The notes: a model not told the origin generated them from the letters alone. A stretch of DNA of 64,000 bases from Polyangiaceae bacterium (GCA_025936115.1 JAICTZ010000008.1:1-64000), one strand, 5' to 3'; shown: positions 17,401-27,419, numbered from the stretch's first letter. Translations and numbers: made by a program.

Positions 17401-17822
17401 TGAAGCTCATCGCGCAGTCGCTCGACGAGGACAAGATCCGCTACGAGTACCTCGACGGCAGCACGATGGACCGTCAGGACCGTATCGATCGCTTCCAAGC
17501 CGATCCGACGATCCCCGTCTTTTTGATCAGCCTGAAGGCAGGCGGCTCTGGCCTGAATTTGACGGCGGCCGACACGGTCATTCACTTCGACCCATGGTGG
17601 AACCCGGCCGTGGAAGATCAGGCCTCCGATCGCGCGCACCGCATCGGGCAGAAGAAGGTCGTCACCGTCTATCGCTTGGTCGCCGCGGGGACGATCGAAG
17701 AGAAGATCCTGCAGCTCAAGCAGCGGAAGAAGGACCTCGTGAGCTCCGTCCTGAGCGAAGACGCGGGCGGCGAGAAAATGCTCACCAAAGAGGACTTGGA
17801 CGACCTATTCAAGGTCGACTGA
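14376..17822 (+). CDS. SWIM zinc-finger and SNF2/SWI2 helicase protein
   Basis: Large ATP-dependent DNA translocase of the SWIM-SNF2 family (1148 residues from TTG 14376). The N-terminal SWIM motif is CTCPAFQKTGQHCKH (C-x-C...C-x-H). A Pro/Gln/His-rich linker follows, then an SNF2-associated middle domain and the SNF2 motor: motif I DDMGLGKTIETIALLLSL, motif II DEAQ, motif III ALTGTPIENRLSEIWS, and helicase-C motifs VFLISLKAGGSGLNLTAAD and DRAHRIGQKK. The start is uncertain: TTG 14376 overlaps the upstream gene by 56 bases, while TTG 14478 gives a non-overlapping protein that still contains the whole SWIM region. There is no in-frame ATG near either. Confidence 0.9.
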   Translation: MQQRSLLHSLSLQEPSSYENAARPGSAFIDRQRALSSLADALSTLSDRGLRRLLGARTFLRGLDYEKRKVVEDVDVNEAQAAGKVRGSDPDPYAVTIRLGGEGITSHCTCPAFQKTGQHCKHVAALLITVRNRARSALPRNPAVQGGGGGGPAHPPHVHQPMHSPQQHNGANGLDGSKASRRRDRRRRVQTQQLPPTTNHYVPPPPDATARPTGIGAWLAPDGSTRQLQLEFRVHVRQGGLTVTVLDVDNRRPLLPSDALGWQALTPTADRAALRVLSRFESGNPRHPAVDIRGEDAAELLPLVRERRVLLEPALMQLRFVDEPLRPRFDLELVGAETIVAKVTFERSDGRRFQLTSGGWFEGAPGWHIDTSDGVARPLDPRVSPAALRRLLRSPTIAEPASELVGMITYGLPKVAIEIGAQLPDLSQVADVADMEPTFRMRAGGSLTEVEVELKAVYGDLEVEVRADGISPPVMILPPREGQKRARCIRCDIVAQQSAVEKLLELGLEPDESGQHFVAHGDSAIAFWSEGVGALPEEWDLYVPEEFVGTQVRGKPIMMNARVSSGVDWLSVKVAYESEGVGVDRDELERCLREGKKYVRLSDNSFAPIDAARVQSMLDREIELITAAGKSGKIPLSQAGRVQELLEHVNASQITAGAKELFKKLESIDEIKPVKKPKSLKATLRPYQEQGLSWLRFIHDLGSGGVLADDMGLGKTIETIALLLSLKAEKKDEALRALIVAPTSVVSNWMREIERFGPSLTTALWHGAGRKEQADELESSNVIITSYALLRRDIDLLKELRLDYAILDEAQGIKNPMSATAQAAKELNAQHRLALTGTPIENRLSEIWSIFDFVSPNMLGSLQKFEERYARPIEQGNSERAARLRAVIHPFILRRTKTEVAKDLPPKLEVDKLIDMVPDQKAIYLQVLREVRAQVMGEVERQGLAKSQLHILAGLTKLRQAACDPRLLGLPREFSHDDSGKLSALRELVEEVESGGHKVLIFSQFVTMLKLIAQSLDEDKIRYEYLDGSTMDRQDRIDRFQADPTIPVFLISLKAGGSGLNLTAADTVIHFDPWWNPAVEDQASDRAHRIGQKKVVTVYRLVAAGTIEEKILQLKQRKKDLVSSVLSEDAGGEKMLTKEDLDDLFKVD

Positions 17823-17885
17823 GGGCGCTCCTGGCCGCTCCCGGCGCGCGGGCTCAGAGCTGGTAGACTCCGCGCGGAGTCTGCG

Positions 17886-18899
17886 ATGAGCCACCCGCAA
17901 GCGCCGACCACACCCGAGCGTGCCCTCACGGGCGACGCGCTGATCGACGAAACACTGGCCGAGTCCTTTCCGGCGAGTGACCCGCCGTCCTGGACCCTCG
18001 GCATCGACGCCGAGGAGCGAGCGAACCTCGAGCCGGCCATCGAGCTCGTGATCCCCGCGCGCGAACGTGACCTCGGCGGCTTCGCCGTCCGACGCGTGTT
18101 GCCATGGCGGACACGCCGCGAGCTCGGGCCGTTCACCTTTCTCGACCACATGGGGCCGCGCACGCTCTCGCCGGGCGCCGGCATCGACGTGCGGCCGCAT
18201 CCGCACATCGGGCTCGCCACGCTTTCGTACCTGTTCGACGGCGAGATCGTGCACCGTGACAGCTTGGGATCCGAGCAGGTGATTCGTCCTGGGGACGTCA
18301 ACTGGATGATCGCGGGGCGCGGCGTGGTCCACTCCGAACGCAGCACCCCCGCTAGCCGGCAAGCGGGGGCGCGCGTGCACGGCGTCCAGATTTGGTCCGC
18401 GCTCGCGCCCGAGCACGCCGAGCGCGAGCCGAGCTTCGAGCATCACCCGCAGGCGACGATCCCGCGCGTGACGAAGCCGGGCATCACGCTCGACGTGCTC
18501 GCCGGCTCCGCCTTCGGCGTCCGCGCGCCCACCGCGGTTCTTTCGCCGACGCTGTGCGTACACGGGCGGCTCGAGGCGCAGCGTACCCTGCGGCTCGACG
18601 CCGAACACGAAGAGCGCGGTGTTTACGTGCTCGAAGGCGCGCTCGCGTGCGAGGGCTCGGTGGTGACGGCCGGGCAGCTCGCCGTCATCCATCGCGGAGC
18701 GTTGCCGCAGCTTACGGCGCTCGAACCGACGCGCTTGCTGCTGCTCGGCGGCCAAAAGCTGCCCGGCACGCGGCTTCTGTACTGGAACTTCGTCGCGAGC
18801 TCCCCGGAGCGGCTCGAACGCGCCAAACGTGACTGGCGCGAAGAGCGCTTCCCCGTGATCCCGACCGACGCGAACGAACGCATCCCGCTGCCGGAATGA
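17886..18899 (+). CDS. pirin family protein with N-terminal FPASDPPSW motif
   Basis: Bicupin pirin-type protein of 337 residues, probably an iron-binding dioxygenase or regulator. The N-cupin metal ligands appear as RPHPHIG (two His) and GVVHSE (His, Glu). PFTFLDHMGP and the WMIAGRGVVHSE strand are pirin hallmarks. Unusually, about 50 residues precede the cupin, including DETLAESFPASDPPSWT (about 20-38), a short motif widespread as free-standing small bacterial proteins or as N-terminal add-ons. The gene is single, starts 63 bp after the SNF2 gene, and its stop is 22 bp from the convergent metallo-hydrolase gene. Confidence 0.88.
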   Translation: MSHPQAPTTPERALTGDALIDETLAESFPASDPPSWTLGIDAEERANLEPAIELVIPARERDLGGFAVRRVLPWRTRRELGPFTFLDHMGPRTLSPGAGIDVRPHPHIGLATLSYLFDGEIVHRDSLGSEQVIRPGDVNWMIAGRGVVHSERSTPASRQAGARVHGVQIWSALAPEHAEREPSFEHHPQATIPRVTKPGITLDVLAGSAFGVRAPTAVLSPTLCVHGRLEAQRTLRLDAEHEERGVYVLEGALACEGSVVTAGQLAVIHRGALPQLTALEPTRLLLLGGQKLPGTRLLYWNFVASSPERLERAKRDWREERFPVIPTDANERIPLPE

Positions 18900-18921
18900 G
18901 TGGACGGCGAGTGACGCGTCG

Positions 18922-20769
18922 TCACGGCTTACCTTCGATGGCGTGCGGCGCGACGGGATTCAGGGCCTTACCTGCCCACTCCGAATACACGATGAAGCGG
19001 AAAGGATTGGTCTGTGCGTACGTCTCGCGCAGCGTCTTCAACGCGCGAGCTCGGCTCCGCTCGAGGCGAGGGCTCGCCGGGTAGCGGCTGAGTCCGAGCT
19101 CGGCCATTTCGAGCGCGAGCGCGGCGTCACCGCGACGCTCGAGCTCTTCGGCGCTCTGCGCGAATCCGCCATCGCCGCCACCGCCCATGAGCTCGAGCGC
19201 GCTCGCCCATTCGGCGCGCGTGAAGTGCTCGATCCCGTCGCCGTTCGAGGCCCAATAGCCCGCGTGCTCGGCGTAGACACGTTGAATGAACGTATCGCGC
19301 GCGACCAAATACGGCTGCACGGCGGTTGGCGCGTCGCGCAACGTGTCCGGCAAGAAGTCGTCGTGCAAGAGCTCGGCCAGCGGCCGCGCCGCGCGCGCCG
19401 CGGCGACACTCCGCTCGTAGAGCGCGCCCATGGCGTCGCGTAAGCCCGGCATGGCCGCGAGCGTGAAGATTGCCGTCAGCGGGATATGACCGTGGAGCAA
19501 CCGCCGCGGGTGAAGCTCGAGCACTCGCGAGATTGCCGCGAGGTAGCCCTCGGGCGATCCCTCGGCGACGAAAGGCGCGCCCACGTAGGGCATGAAAGCG
19601 TCACCCACGAACAAGAGTCCGTGTTTCCTGTCTTCCACGAACAGCGCGTCCGACGTTTCGCCGCTCGGCGCCGGCGATATGACCAAATCGAGACCGTCCT
19701 CCGCGAGCGATTCAGGGGCCGTGACGATGCGATCGGGTTTCACGTCGAGCTTCGTCGTGCCCGTGCCGAAGAAGTAACGAAACGGCGGGTGATAGCTGCG
19801 CGCACGCGCGAGCTCCGCCTCGAACCCCGAGCTCGCGATGACGGTGCTGCCCGGCTCGCGCACCGCGGCGAGCCCACCGACGTGATCCCAGTGTCCGTGC
19901 GTCAAGATCACGTATTTGATGGGCGCGCGCGTCACTTGGCGCAGCGCCAGCACGGCCTCGCGCGCCGTTTCCTCGGTCGTGCCGGCGTCGATCGCGACGA
20001 CGAAGGACGGCGCGATCACGAAGCCGATATTCGCGAAATCGAAGCCTTCGGCGACGTAGACGTTCTCCGCCTCCCGCACGAGTCGTTTCTGTCCGAAGCG
20101 AAAACCGCGTGTGCCGTCGACCGAGAGATCACCGAGTACGCGCGGCGCCGTTGGATCGTCGAGCGATTCGAGCCCGGCGCGCGCGAGCATGGCTTTCGAG
20201 CGTATGTCGTCGCCGGCCGTGCGATACGCGGCGGCTAGGCCACGGTAAAGCCCGCGCTCTAACCCGAGCGGCAGCGCGAGCGGGTGCTCGAGACAGGCTT
20301 CGAGATCCCGGATCGCTTGCTCGGTCTTGTGGAAGCGCGCGGGCAACTCCGCCAAGACGAGGCCCCGCGCGAAGCGGCCGAGCGACGGGTCGGCTGCGGC
20401 GCCCTCGTCGAGCTTGGCGATCGCGTCTTGTACCCACGCGACGCGCCGCCAAATCGGAATGTCGCCGGCGACACGCGCTTGCATCGTGCCTTCGAGCGCG
20501 CGAAAGAAAGCCCGCCGTGCCGGCTGCTCCGCCGCGAGCCGGCCGAAGTAGCGATAGCCCTCCCATTCGCGGTGCAGGGCCATCAGCTGCTGCATCGTGA
20601 CGAGCACGAGCAAGGAGTCGGAGTTCGGATACGCCGCGGCGCGCAGCAGCGACGACAGCGGACGCTGATCCGTGAGCGGCGGCTTCGGTGGCGGCGTGCC
20701 ACAGCCGGCGACCACGGCGAAGAGAGCGCCGATCGTGGCCAGGCGCGACAAGTGTTTGAATATGCTCAT
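18922..20769 (-). CDS. alkylsulfatase-like metallo-beta-lactamase-fold lipoprotein
   Basis: A 615-residue lipoprotein (lipobox VVAGC near residue 23). A helical N-terminal segment of about 200 residues precedes a metallo-beta-lactamase domain: FVVAIDAGTT, THGHWDHVGG (HxHxDH zinc motif), LLFVGDAFMPY and HGHIPLT. The C-terminal region (RRGDAALALEMAELGL, then RSRARALKTLRETY) resembles the alkylsulfatase dimerisation domain of SdsA1-type enzymes. No SCP2-like third domain is obvious. It probably hydrolyses a sulfate ester or related substrate outside the inner membrane. It is divergent from a TetR-family gene with an inverted repeat between, suggesting repression by that regulator. Confidence 0.82.
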   Translation of the reverse strand: MSIFKHLSRLATIGALFAVVAGCGTPPPKPPLTDQRPLSSLLRAAAYPNSDSLLVLVTMQQLMALHREWEGYRYFGRLAAEQPARRAFFRALEGTMQARVAGDIPIWRRVAWVQDAIAKLDEGAAADPSLGRFARGLVLAELPARFHKTEQAIRDLEACLEHPLALPLGLERGLYRGLAAAYRTAGDDIRSKAMLARAGLESLDDPTAPRVLGDLSVDGTRGFRFGQKRLVREAENVYVAEGFDFANIGFVIAPSFVVAIDAGTTEETAREAVLALRQVTRAPIKYVILTHGHWDHVGGLAAVREPGSTVIASSGFEAELARARSYHPPFRYFFGTGTTKLDVKPDRIVTAPESLAEDGLDLVISPAPSGETSDALFVEDRKHGLLFVGDAFMPYVGAPFVAEGSPEGYLAAISRVLELHPRRLLHGHIPLTAIFTLAAMPGLRDAMGALYERSVAAARAARPLAELLHDDFLPDTLRDAPTAVQPYLVARDTFIQRVYAEHAGYWASNGDGIEHFTRAEWASALELMGGGGDGGFAQSAEELERRGDAALALEMAELGLSRYPASPRLERSRARALKTLRETYAQTNPFRFIVYSEWAGKALNPVAPHAIEGKP

Positions 20770-20805
20770 GTTCTCTCCTCAGTGCTGCCCGCAATCCAGG
20801 GATAT

Positions 20806-20830
20806 CCAATCTGGGCACCGACCAGATTGG
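20806..20830. promoter_or_regulatory. perfect inverted repeat, likely TetR-family operator
   Basis: CCAATCTGG, seven bases (GCACCGA), then CCAGATTGG: a perfect 9-bp inverted repeat in the 132-bp gap between the divergent lipoprotein hydrolase and TetR genes. It lies 37 bases from the hydrolase start and 72 from the tetR start. The adjoining GGATATCC (20801-20808) is itself a palindrome overlapping the left arm. The arms, length and position suit a TetR dimer controlling both genes. Confidence 0.65.
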
Positions 20831-20901
20831 GCCGATGTGGACAGCGTCAAGATCTAATCTTTGCCGCCAGCCAGCTGCGCCCGACGTAAAAGCCCCGGGG
20901 G

Positions 20902-21543
20902 ATGGCGAAGCGCGACCGCTACCACCATGGTGATCTGCGCCGGGCCTTGATCGCGGCGAGCCTTTCACTCATCGAGGAGCAAGGCGTCGGCGGCTTGAGC
21001 CTGCGCGCCGTCGCTCGACGCGCCGGCGTGAGTCACAGCGCGCCCTACCATCACTTTGCGGACCGGGGGAGCCTGCTCGCAGCCATCGCCGAAGACGGCT
21101 TCGCTGAGCTCGCCCGCGACATGACGGAAGCGCGTGCCAGAGCGACCGACGCACGCGCGCGCCTCGAGGCGTGTGGACTCGCTTACGTCCGCTTCGCGCT
21201 GAAGTCGCCGGCGCGCTTCAAGCTCATGTTCCGGCCGGAGCTCGCCGCGCAGAGCGAAGCGGGCAAGGTCGCCAGGTCGTCCGCTCCCGCGCTCGACGCG
21301 CTCACAACGTCCATCCTCGAGGCTCAAGCGGCAGGGTTGGCTCCGTCGGGCGATCCCAAGCCGCTCGTGCTCACGGCCTGGTCGGCGGTACACGGACTGA
21401 CCTCGCTCTGGCTCGACGGTCCGCTTCCGCGCGCAGGCCACGTCTTCGGCACGTCGGCGAACGAGCTCGGCGCGACGCTCACCTCGACGCTGGCGAACTT
21501 GTTCACCGGGGCGGCGCAGGCGCAAAAAAAGCGCCGCCGCTGA
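20902..21543 (+). CDS. TetR/AcrR family transcriptional regulator
   Basis: A 213-residue regulator with a typical N-terminal helix-turn-helix: YHHGDLRRALIAASLSLIEE, GGLSLRAVARRAGVSHSAPY and YHHFADRGSLLAAIAEDGF. The C-terminal part resembles the WHG-type ligand-binding domain (ALKSPARFKLMFRPEL, LTAWSAVHGLTSLWLDG). It ends with a basic tail. It most likely represses the divergent alkylsulfatase-like gene and itself through the palindrome at 20806-20830; the ligand is unknown. Confidence 0.93.
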   Translation: MAKRDRYHHGDLRRALIAASLSLIEEQGVGGLSLRAVARRAGVSHSAPYHHFADRGSLLAAIAEDGFAELARDMTEARARATDARARLEACGLAYVRFALKSPARFKLMFRPELAAQSEAGKVARSSAPALDALTTSILEAQAAGLAPSGDPKPLVLTAWSAVHGLTSLWLDGPLPRAGHVFGTSANELGATLTSTLANLFTGAAQAQKKRRR

Positions 21544-21551
21544 GGCAGCGG

Positions 21552-22670
21552 TCAGCGCCGCATGCTGACGTTCATCAGGAGCCCGAGGCCGACCATCATC
21601 GTGACGACGCTCGAGCCGCCGTAGGAAAATAGCGGCAGCGTCACGCCCACGACCGGCAATAGGCCGACCGCCATGCCCACGTTGAGCACGACGTGCCAAA
21701 ACAGGTTCGCCCCGACGCCGATCGCGAGCGCGGCGCCGAAGCGGTCTTTTGCTTGCGATGCCACGTGGATCGCCCAAATACACGCAAAGCAATAGAGGCC
21801 GAGCAGTAGGACCGCGCCCGCGAAGCCCCAATCTTCGCAAAAGACGGCGAAGGGAAAATCCGAGAACTGGTCGGGCAAGAGACGAAACTGGTTCTGCGTG
21901 CCCTGCATGAACCCCTCGCCGAAGAGCTGGCCGTTGCCGATGGCCGTTTGCGACTGGAAGGCGTGCCAGCCGGAGCCCGTCGTGTCGTTTTCGGGGTTCA
22001 GAAAGCTCGTGATGCGGTCCTTCTGGTAGCGGAGCAGCACGAAATTCCAGGCGAGTGGGACGGAGACGCCCGCCATCGCGACCAGCGTGAGGACGCTGCG
22101 CGTGCGAATGCGCGTCATCGCGATCATCGAGCCGGCGGTGAGCATGTAGATGAGCGCCGTGCCGAGGTCCGGCTGCGCCATCACGAACACGACGGGCACG
22201 GCCGTGATGAGCGCCGGTCGCACGAGATCCACGAGCGTGCGCGGTTCGACCTTGGAGTCGTTGTGCAGGTAGCGCGCGAGCACGAGGATCAGCACGATCT
22301 TCATGAACTCGCTGGGCTGGAAATTGAAGCTACCGATGGCGATCCAGCGCGACGCGCCGCGGATACTGCGCGAGACGACGAACACGAGGCCGAGCGCGAC
22401 CAGACCGCCGAAATACGCGACCATCGCGAGCCGATCGAGGCTGCGGTAGTCGATCGAGGCGACGAGAATGGCCAGCAGCGTGCCGACGACGATCCAATAG
22501 ATTTGCGACACGTAGATGTCGGCGAGCGTCGCGCGCTGAGCATCGTCGGCATAAACGCTGGTCGCGCTGTACAGATTGACGAGGCCGAGCGTGATGATCG
22601 CCATGATGGCGAGCAAGAGCGGCATGTCGATGCTCGGGCCGCCGCGTGCCGTGATGTGATCGCGGGCCAT
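21552..22670 (-). CDS. rodA: rod-shape peptidoglycan glycosyltransferase RodA
   Basis: SEDS-family lipid II polymerase acting with PBP2 in the elongasome, 372 residues, about ten transmembrane helices. Visible motifs are FQPSEFMKIVLILVLARYL, MAQPDLGTALIYMLTAGS (the catalytic Asp region), QSQTAIGNGQLFGEGFMQGT, LPDQFSDFPFAVFCEDWGF, and LPLFSYGGSSVVTMMVGLGL. It is the last gene of the mre operon; its ATG overlaps the PBP2 stop (TGATG). Confidence 0.96.
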   Translation of the reverse strand: MARDHITARGGPSIDMPLLLAIMAIITLGLVNLYSATSVYADDAQRATLADIYVSQIYWIVVGTLLAILVASIDYRSLDRLAMVAYFGGLVALGLVFVVSRSIRGASRWIAIGSFNFQPSEFMKIVLILVLARYLHNDSKVEPRTLVDLVRPALITAVPVVFVMAQPDLGTALIYMLTAGSMIAMTRIRTRSVLTLVAMAGVSVPLAWNFVLLRYQKDRITSFLNPENDTTGSGWHAFQSQTAIGNGQLFGEGFMQGTQNQFRLLPDQFSDFPFAVFCEDWGFAGAVLLLGLYCFACIWAIHVASQAKDRFGAALAIGVGANLFWHVVLNVGMAVGLLPVVGVTLPLFSYGGSSVVTMMVGLGLLMNVSMRR

Positions 22671-24613
22671 CAGAGACTGCCCTTGCCCGAGCCAGCGGGC
22701 GTCGTGGCCGACCCCGTCCCGCGCGCCGCTAGCCGATCTTCCTTGAGCTTTTGCCAGTCACGGACCACGCGCATGGCGACGGGCACGGCGTTCTTGCCGC
22801 CGCCGCCACCGTGCTCGATGAGGACGACGATGGCGATCTCGGGCGAGGCCGCCGGAGAGTAGCCCGCAAACCAGGCGTGATCTCGGTTGAAGTACCACTC
22901 GCGTTGGGGGTCGACGCTGCGCGGCGTGACGTGGCTCACCTGCGCCGTGCCGGTCTTGCCGGCGAGATCGACGCCCGGGATGCGGCCGCCGTAACCCGTG
23001 CCGTGCTTCTCGCTCGTCACGCCCTGCATGGCGTTCTTCACCATGCCGAGGTGCGCCGGATCGAGCTTGACCATGCGCCGGACGCGCGGCGGAAATTCTT
23101 GAATCACCGTGCCGTCGCTGGTCTCGATGCTGCGGACGACCTGCGGCTGGTACACGGTGCCGCCGTTGGCGAGCGCGGCGTACGCGAGCGCGAGCTGCAG
23201 CACCGTCACCGTGGTCGCGCCCTGACCGATCGCGGAGAGCACGGTGAAGCCGCCGCGGAAGGCCTCCTTGTAGCGGCGCGTGTACCAGCCGCGCGTCGGC
23301 ATGCGGCCGCGCGCTTCGGGATTCACGCCGATGCCCGTACGGACACCGAAGCCGAAATCGAGGCCGATCGAGGCCAGGCGATCGATGCTGATGCGCGAGC
23401 CGAGCTCGTAAAAGTACGTGTTGCACGACTGGACGATGGCGCTGCGCAGGTTCACGCGCCGGTGCACGCCGGTACAGCGAAAGTAGCGCTTGCCGTACTC
23501 GAACCCGCCGTGACAATCGATTTCTGCCTTGGGATCGACCAGGCCCTCGGCGAGACCGGCGAGCGCGGTGAACGGCTTGTACGTGGAGCCTGGCGGGTAG
23601 GCCGCGGAGATGGTCTTGTCGAGCGTCGGTTTGAGCGGGTCGGCGTAGAGCCGTGTGTACGCGTCGCTCACCGCCTTGATGCCCTGCCCGCCCGATACGA
23701 CGTTCGGATCGAAGCTCGGCTTCGAGAGCAACGCGAGGATGCGGCCCGTGCGCACGTCGACGACGACGGCCGCGCCCGCGAGCTGCCCGTGCATGGCGCG
23801 CTCGATCGACTCGATGAGCTCGATGTCGAGCGTGAGCGAGATGTCGCGCCCCGGGATGGGCTCGACGCGCCGCGGCTCTTCGAGGTACTTGGCCTCGAGC
23901 TGCGCGGGGTCCAGCCGCCGTCCCGCGCCGCGCACGGTCTTGCGCATGCCGCGCTGGCCGCGCAGATAGCTTTCCCAGCGCCGCTCGATGCCGATCGCGC
24001 CCGTGCGATCGCCCGCGCGGTAGCCGCGGTCGCCGAGCCAGGCGAGCTCTTCGCGATTCACCTCCCGCATGGTGCCGATCACGTGAGCGCCCAGGGCGCC
24101 GTACGGGTAGTAGCGCACGGGCGAGGGCGCGACTTCGACGCCGTCGAGCTCTCGTTCGTGCGTCTCGAGGTACGCGACCGCGTCGCGATCGATGTCCACC
24201 TTGACGAGGATTTGCTGCTGGCGGCGGCGATCCTTGGCGTCGAGCCCGCGCCGTTCCTTGATCTTTAGCTCGAGCGCCGTCTTCTCGGCTTCGTCGAGGT
24301 GCATCAGCCGCGCGAGGAGCGGCCATGCCTTTTCCATCTCGAGACGCGAGGGCGTGACGTAAACGTTGTAAGCCGGACGGTTGGCGGCGAGCACGCGGCC
24401 GAGTGAATCGCGAATCACGCCGCGTGTCGTCGCGAGAAAACCCTCACGCACGATGTTGCGGCGTGCCTGTGCGCGATGCACGTCGCCCTCCATGAGCTGG
24501 AGCAGCACGAGCCGGCCGATGAGCGTGATGAAGGCGCCCACGACGACCAGCACCATCCAGCGGTAGCGGCGGCGAAACTCCCCGACATCGGAGCGCTGGA
24601 CGAAGAGTCTCAC
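22670..24613 (-). CDS. mrdA: penicillin-binding protein 2 (class B transpeptidase)
   Basis: Elongasome transpeptidase that cross-links glycan made by RodA. The 647-residue protein has one N-terminal membrane helix (about 20-42), a PBP-dimer/pedestal domain and a transpeptidase domain with S343-T-Y-K346 (PPGSTYKPF), S396-C-N398 and K553-T-G555. A Zn-site-like pair of Cys (DCHGG, FRCTGVH) between the first two motifs is as seen in other PBP2 proteins. Length and gene order (mreD upstream, rodA downstream, one-base TGATG overlap) fit mrdA. Confidence 0.96.
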   Translation of the reverse strand: MRLFVQRSDVGEFRRRYRWMVLVVVGAFITLIGRLVLLQLMEGDVHRAQARRNIVREGFLATTRGVIRDSLGRVLAANRPAYNVYVTPSRLEMEKAWPLLARLMHLDEAEKTALELKIKERRGLDAKDRRRQQQILVKVDIDRDAVAYLETHERELDGVEVAPSPVRYYPYGALGAHVIGTMREVNREELAWLGDRGYRAGDRTGAIGIERRWESYLRGQRGMRKTVRGAGRRLDPAQLEAKYLEEPRRVEPIPGRDISLTLDIELIESIERAMHGQLAGAAVVVDVRTGRILALLSKPSFDPNVVSGGQGIKAVSDAYTRLYADPLKPTLDKTISAAYPPGSTYKPFTALAGLAEGLVDPKAEIDCHGGFEYGKRYFRCTGVHRRVNLRSAIVQSCNTYFYELGSRISIDRLASIGLDFGFGVRTGIGVNPEARGRMPTRGWYTRRYKEAFRGGFTVLSAIGQGATTVTVLQLALAYAALANGGTVYQPQVVRSIETSDGTVIQEFPPRVRRMVKLDPAHLGMVKNAMQGVTSEKHGTGYGGRIPGVDLAGKTGTAQVSHVTPRSVDPQREWYFNRDHAWFAGYSPAASPEIAIVVLIEHGGGGGKNAVPVAMRVVRDWQKLKEDRLAARGTGSATTPAGSGKGSL

Positions 24614-24618
24614 GACAC

Positions 24619-25155
24619 TCAGCCCTCGGCCGGGCGCGCTTGCGTGACGCCCGAACGCAATCGTTGCGCAATTCTGAACACCGGCGGCGAGAACAGCGCT
24701 GTCGCGAGCGAGCGCGGGATCACGATGCTCGCGACCTCGACGGGTCGCCGGTTGTCACCGCCGAAGACGGCGAGCAAAATCAGCACCATGGCGCCTTCGA
24801 CCAGCGAAAAGGCGAGCGCGAGCGACATGCGCGGCAGCGCGGTCTGCGCCGTGAGCCGCACGCCCGCGACGCGCGCGAGCCACCAAATCGCCACCGAAAT
24901 GAAGGTGAAGAGCCCCACGGGCGCGCCGCTCATGAGGTCCTCGGCGTAGCCGATGCCGAACGCGAGCAGCGCGCCGCGCGAAGTCGACGGCTCGTGCACA
25001 CCGAGAAAAATGACGAGCGGGAGCACGAGACTCGGCGTGACGCCGTGGATCCAACGCGCGCCCACGAGCGCGCCGAGCGGACCGATGAGCCGAAACAGAT
25101 TGCTCTGCACGAGCAGGAGCAACACCGCGACGCCGAAGTAAGCCGTGCTGCGCAT
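24619..25155 (-). CDS. mreD: rod-shape-determining protein MreD
   Basis: Small polytopic elongasome protein, 178 residues, five to six transmembrane helices. Typical features are the N-terminal helix FGVAVLLLLVQSNLF and GIGYAEDLMSGAPVGLFTF, matching the MreD GLLxDxxSGxPxG region. The start at 25155 (MRSTAYFGVAV) is chosen over an upstream one because it lies just after the mreC stop (25158) and begins right before the first helix. The mrdA start follows five bases after its stop. Confidence 0.9.
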   Translation of the reverse strand: MRSTAYFGVAVLLLLVQSNLFRLIGPLGALVGARWIHGVTPSLVLPLVIFLGVHEPSTSRGALLAFGIGYAEDLMSGAPVGLFTFISVAIWWLARVAGVRLTAQTALPRMSLALAFSLVEGAMVLILLAVFGGDNRRPVEVASIVIPRSLATALFSPPVFRIAQRLRSGVTQARPAEG

Positions 25156-25157
25156 GG

Positions 25158-26036
25158 CTAGCGCTGAGCGCGCGGACGGCGCGCCTGCGGTTCGCGTTGA
25201 TCGCACTCGCTCGTGTCGGTCAAGACGACGAGCACTTCCTCGAGGCGCGAGAAGTCGACGGACGGCTCGGCCTCGACCGTTTGATAGATGCCGTAGTCGC
25301 GGCGCAGGACCTTGCTCACGCGCGCGACGGGGACGCCTTTCGGGAAGCGACAGCCGACGCCGCTCGTCACGAGCAAGTCGCCTACTTCGACGAGATCGGT
25401 GCGCGGGACGTACTCGACGCGTACGGCGTATTTGGAGCGGTCTCCCGAGCCGCGCACGAAACCTCGCGCCCCCGTGCGCTCGACCACGACGTCGACGCCG
25501 AAGCCGCTCTCGACCGTGAGCTCTACGTCGGCGTCGTGACCCGCGACGCGCAGCACGGTGCCGACCGCGCCGTCGAGCGAAATGACGGGCATGTTCGGGC
25601 GAATTTCGGCGTGCGGCGAGTCGATCGTGAGGTGCCAGACCCTGAAGTACTCGGTCGTGTCCTTGGCGACGACGAGCGCGCTCACGGTTTCGTGTTGAAT
25701 CGTATCGCGCAAGCCGAGCAGTCGCCGCAAGCGCCGGTTCTCGGCTTGCGCTTCGGCGAGCTCACGCTGCGAAGCGCGCAGACGCGCGTTCTCGTACACG
25801 AGCCTGTCGTTGTCGGACTTCACGTCGACCAGGTAGACGTATTGCCCGAGGATGCCCGAGATCCCGCGCGAGAGCGCCGCGGCCGCGTACTGGAACGGCG
25901 CGGCCACGCGCAGGACGATGCGGTCGACGGCGTTGAGCTCTTCGGGCCGTCGAATGCTCGAGCGCAAGAAGAAGAACGGCAGGGCGAGCAGCAGCACGAC
26001 CAGCCCGGTATCGCGCAGGCGTTTGAACAGCGACAT
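25158..26036 (-). CDS. mreC: rod-shape-determining protein MreC
   Basis: Bitopic elongasome scaffold that binds PBP2, 292 residues. It has one N-terminal transmembrane helix (VVLLLALPFFFL), then a coiled coil (about 75-105, ENARLRASQRELAEAQAENR, RRLRRLLGL), then two beta domains with MPVISLDGAVGTVLRV, LTVESGFGVDVVVERT and DLLVTSGVGCRFPKGVPVAR. It ends with a basic Arg-rich tail. It stands 50 bp after mreB. Confidence 0.95.
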   Translation of the reverse strand: MSLFKRLRDTGLVVLLLALPFFFLRSSIRRPEELNAVDRIVLRVAAPFQYAAAALSRGISGILGQYVYLVDVKSDNDRLVYENARLRASQRELAEAQAENRRLRRLLGLRDTIQHETVSALVVAKDTTEYFRVWHLTIDSPHAEIRPNMPVISLDGAVGTVLRVAGHDADVELTVESGFGVDVVVERTGARGFVRGSGDRSKYAVRVEYVPRTDLVEVGDLLVTSGVGCRFPKGVPVARVSKVLRRDYGIYQTVEAEPSVDFSRLEEVLVVLTDTSECDQREPQARRPRAQR

Positions 26037-26086
26037 GCGTCAGGCCGTTCCGCCGTCGGTAAATGCTCGCGCCGGTGGCGCGGGCA

Positions 26087-27419
<1,333 letters not shown>

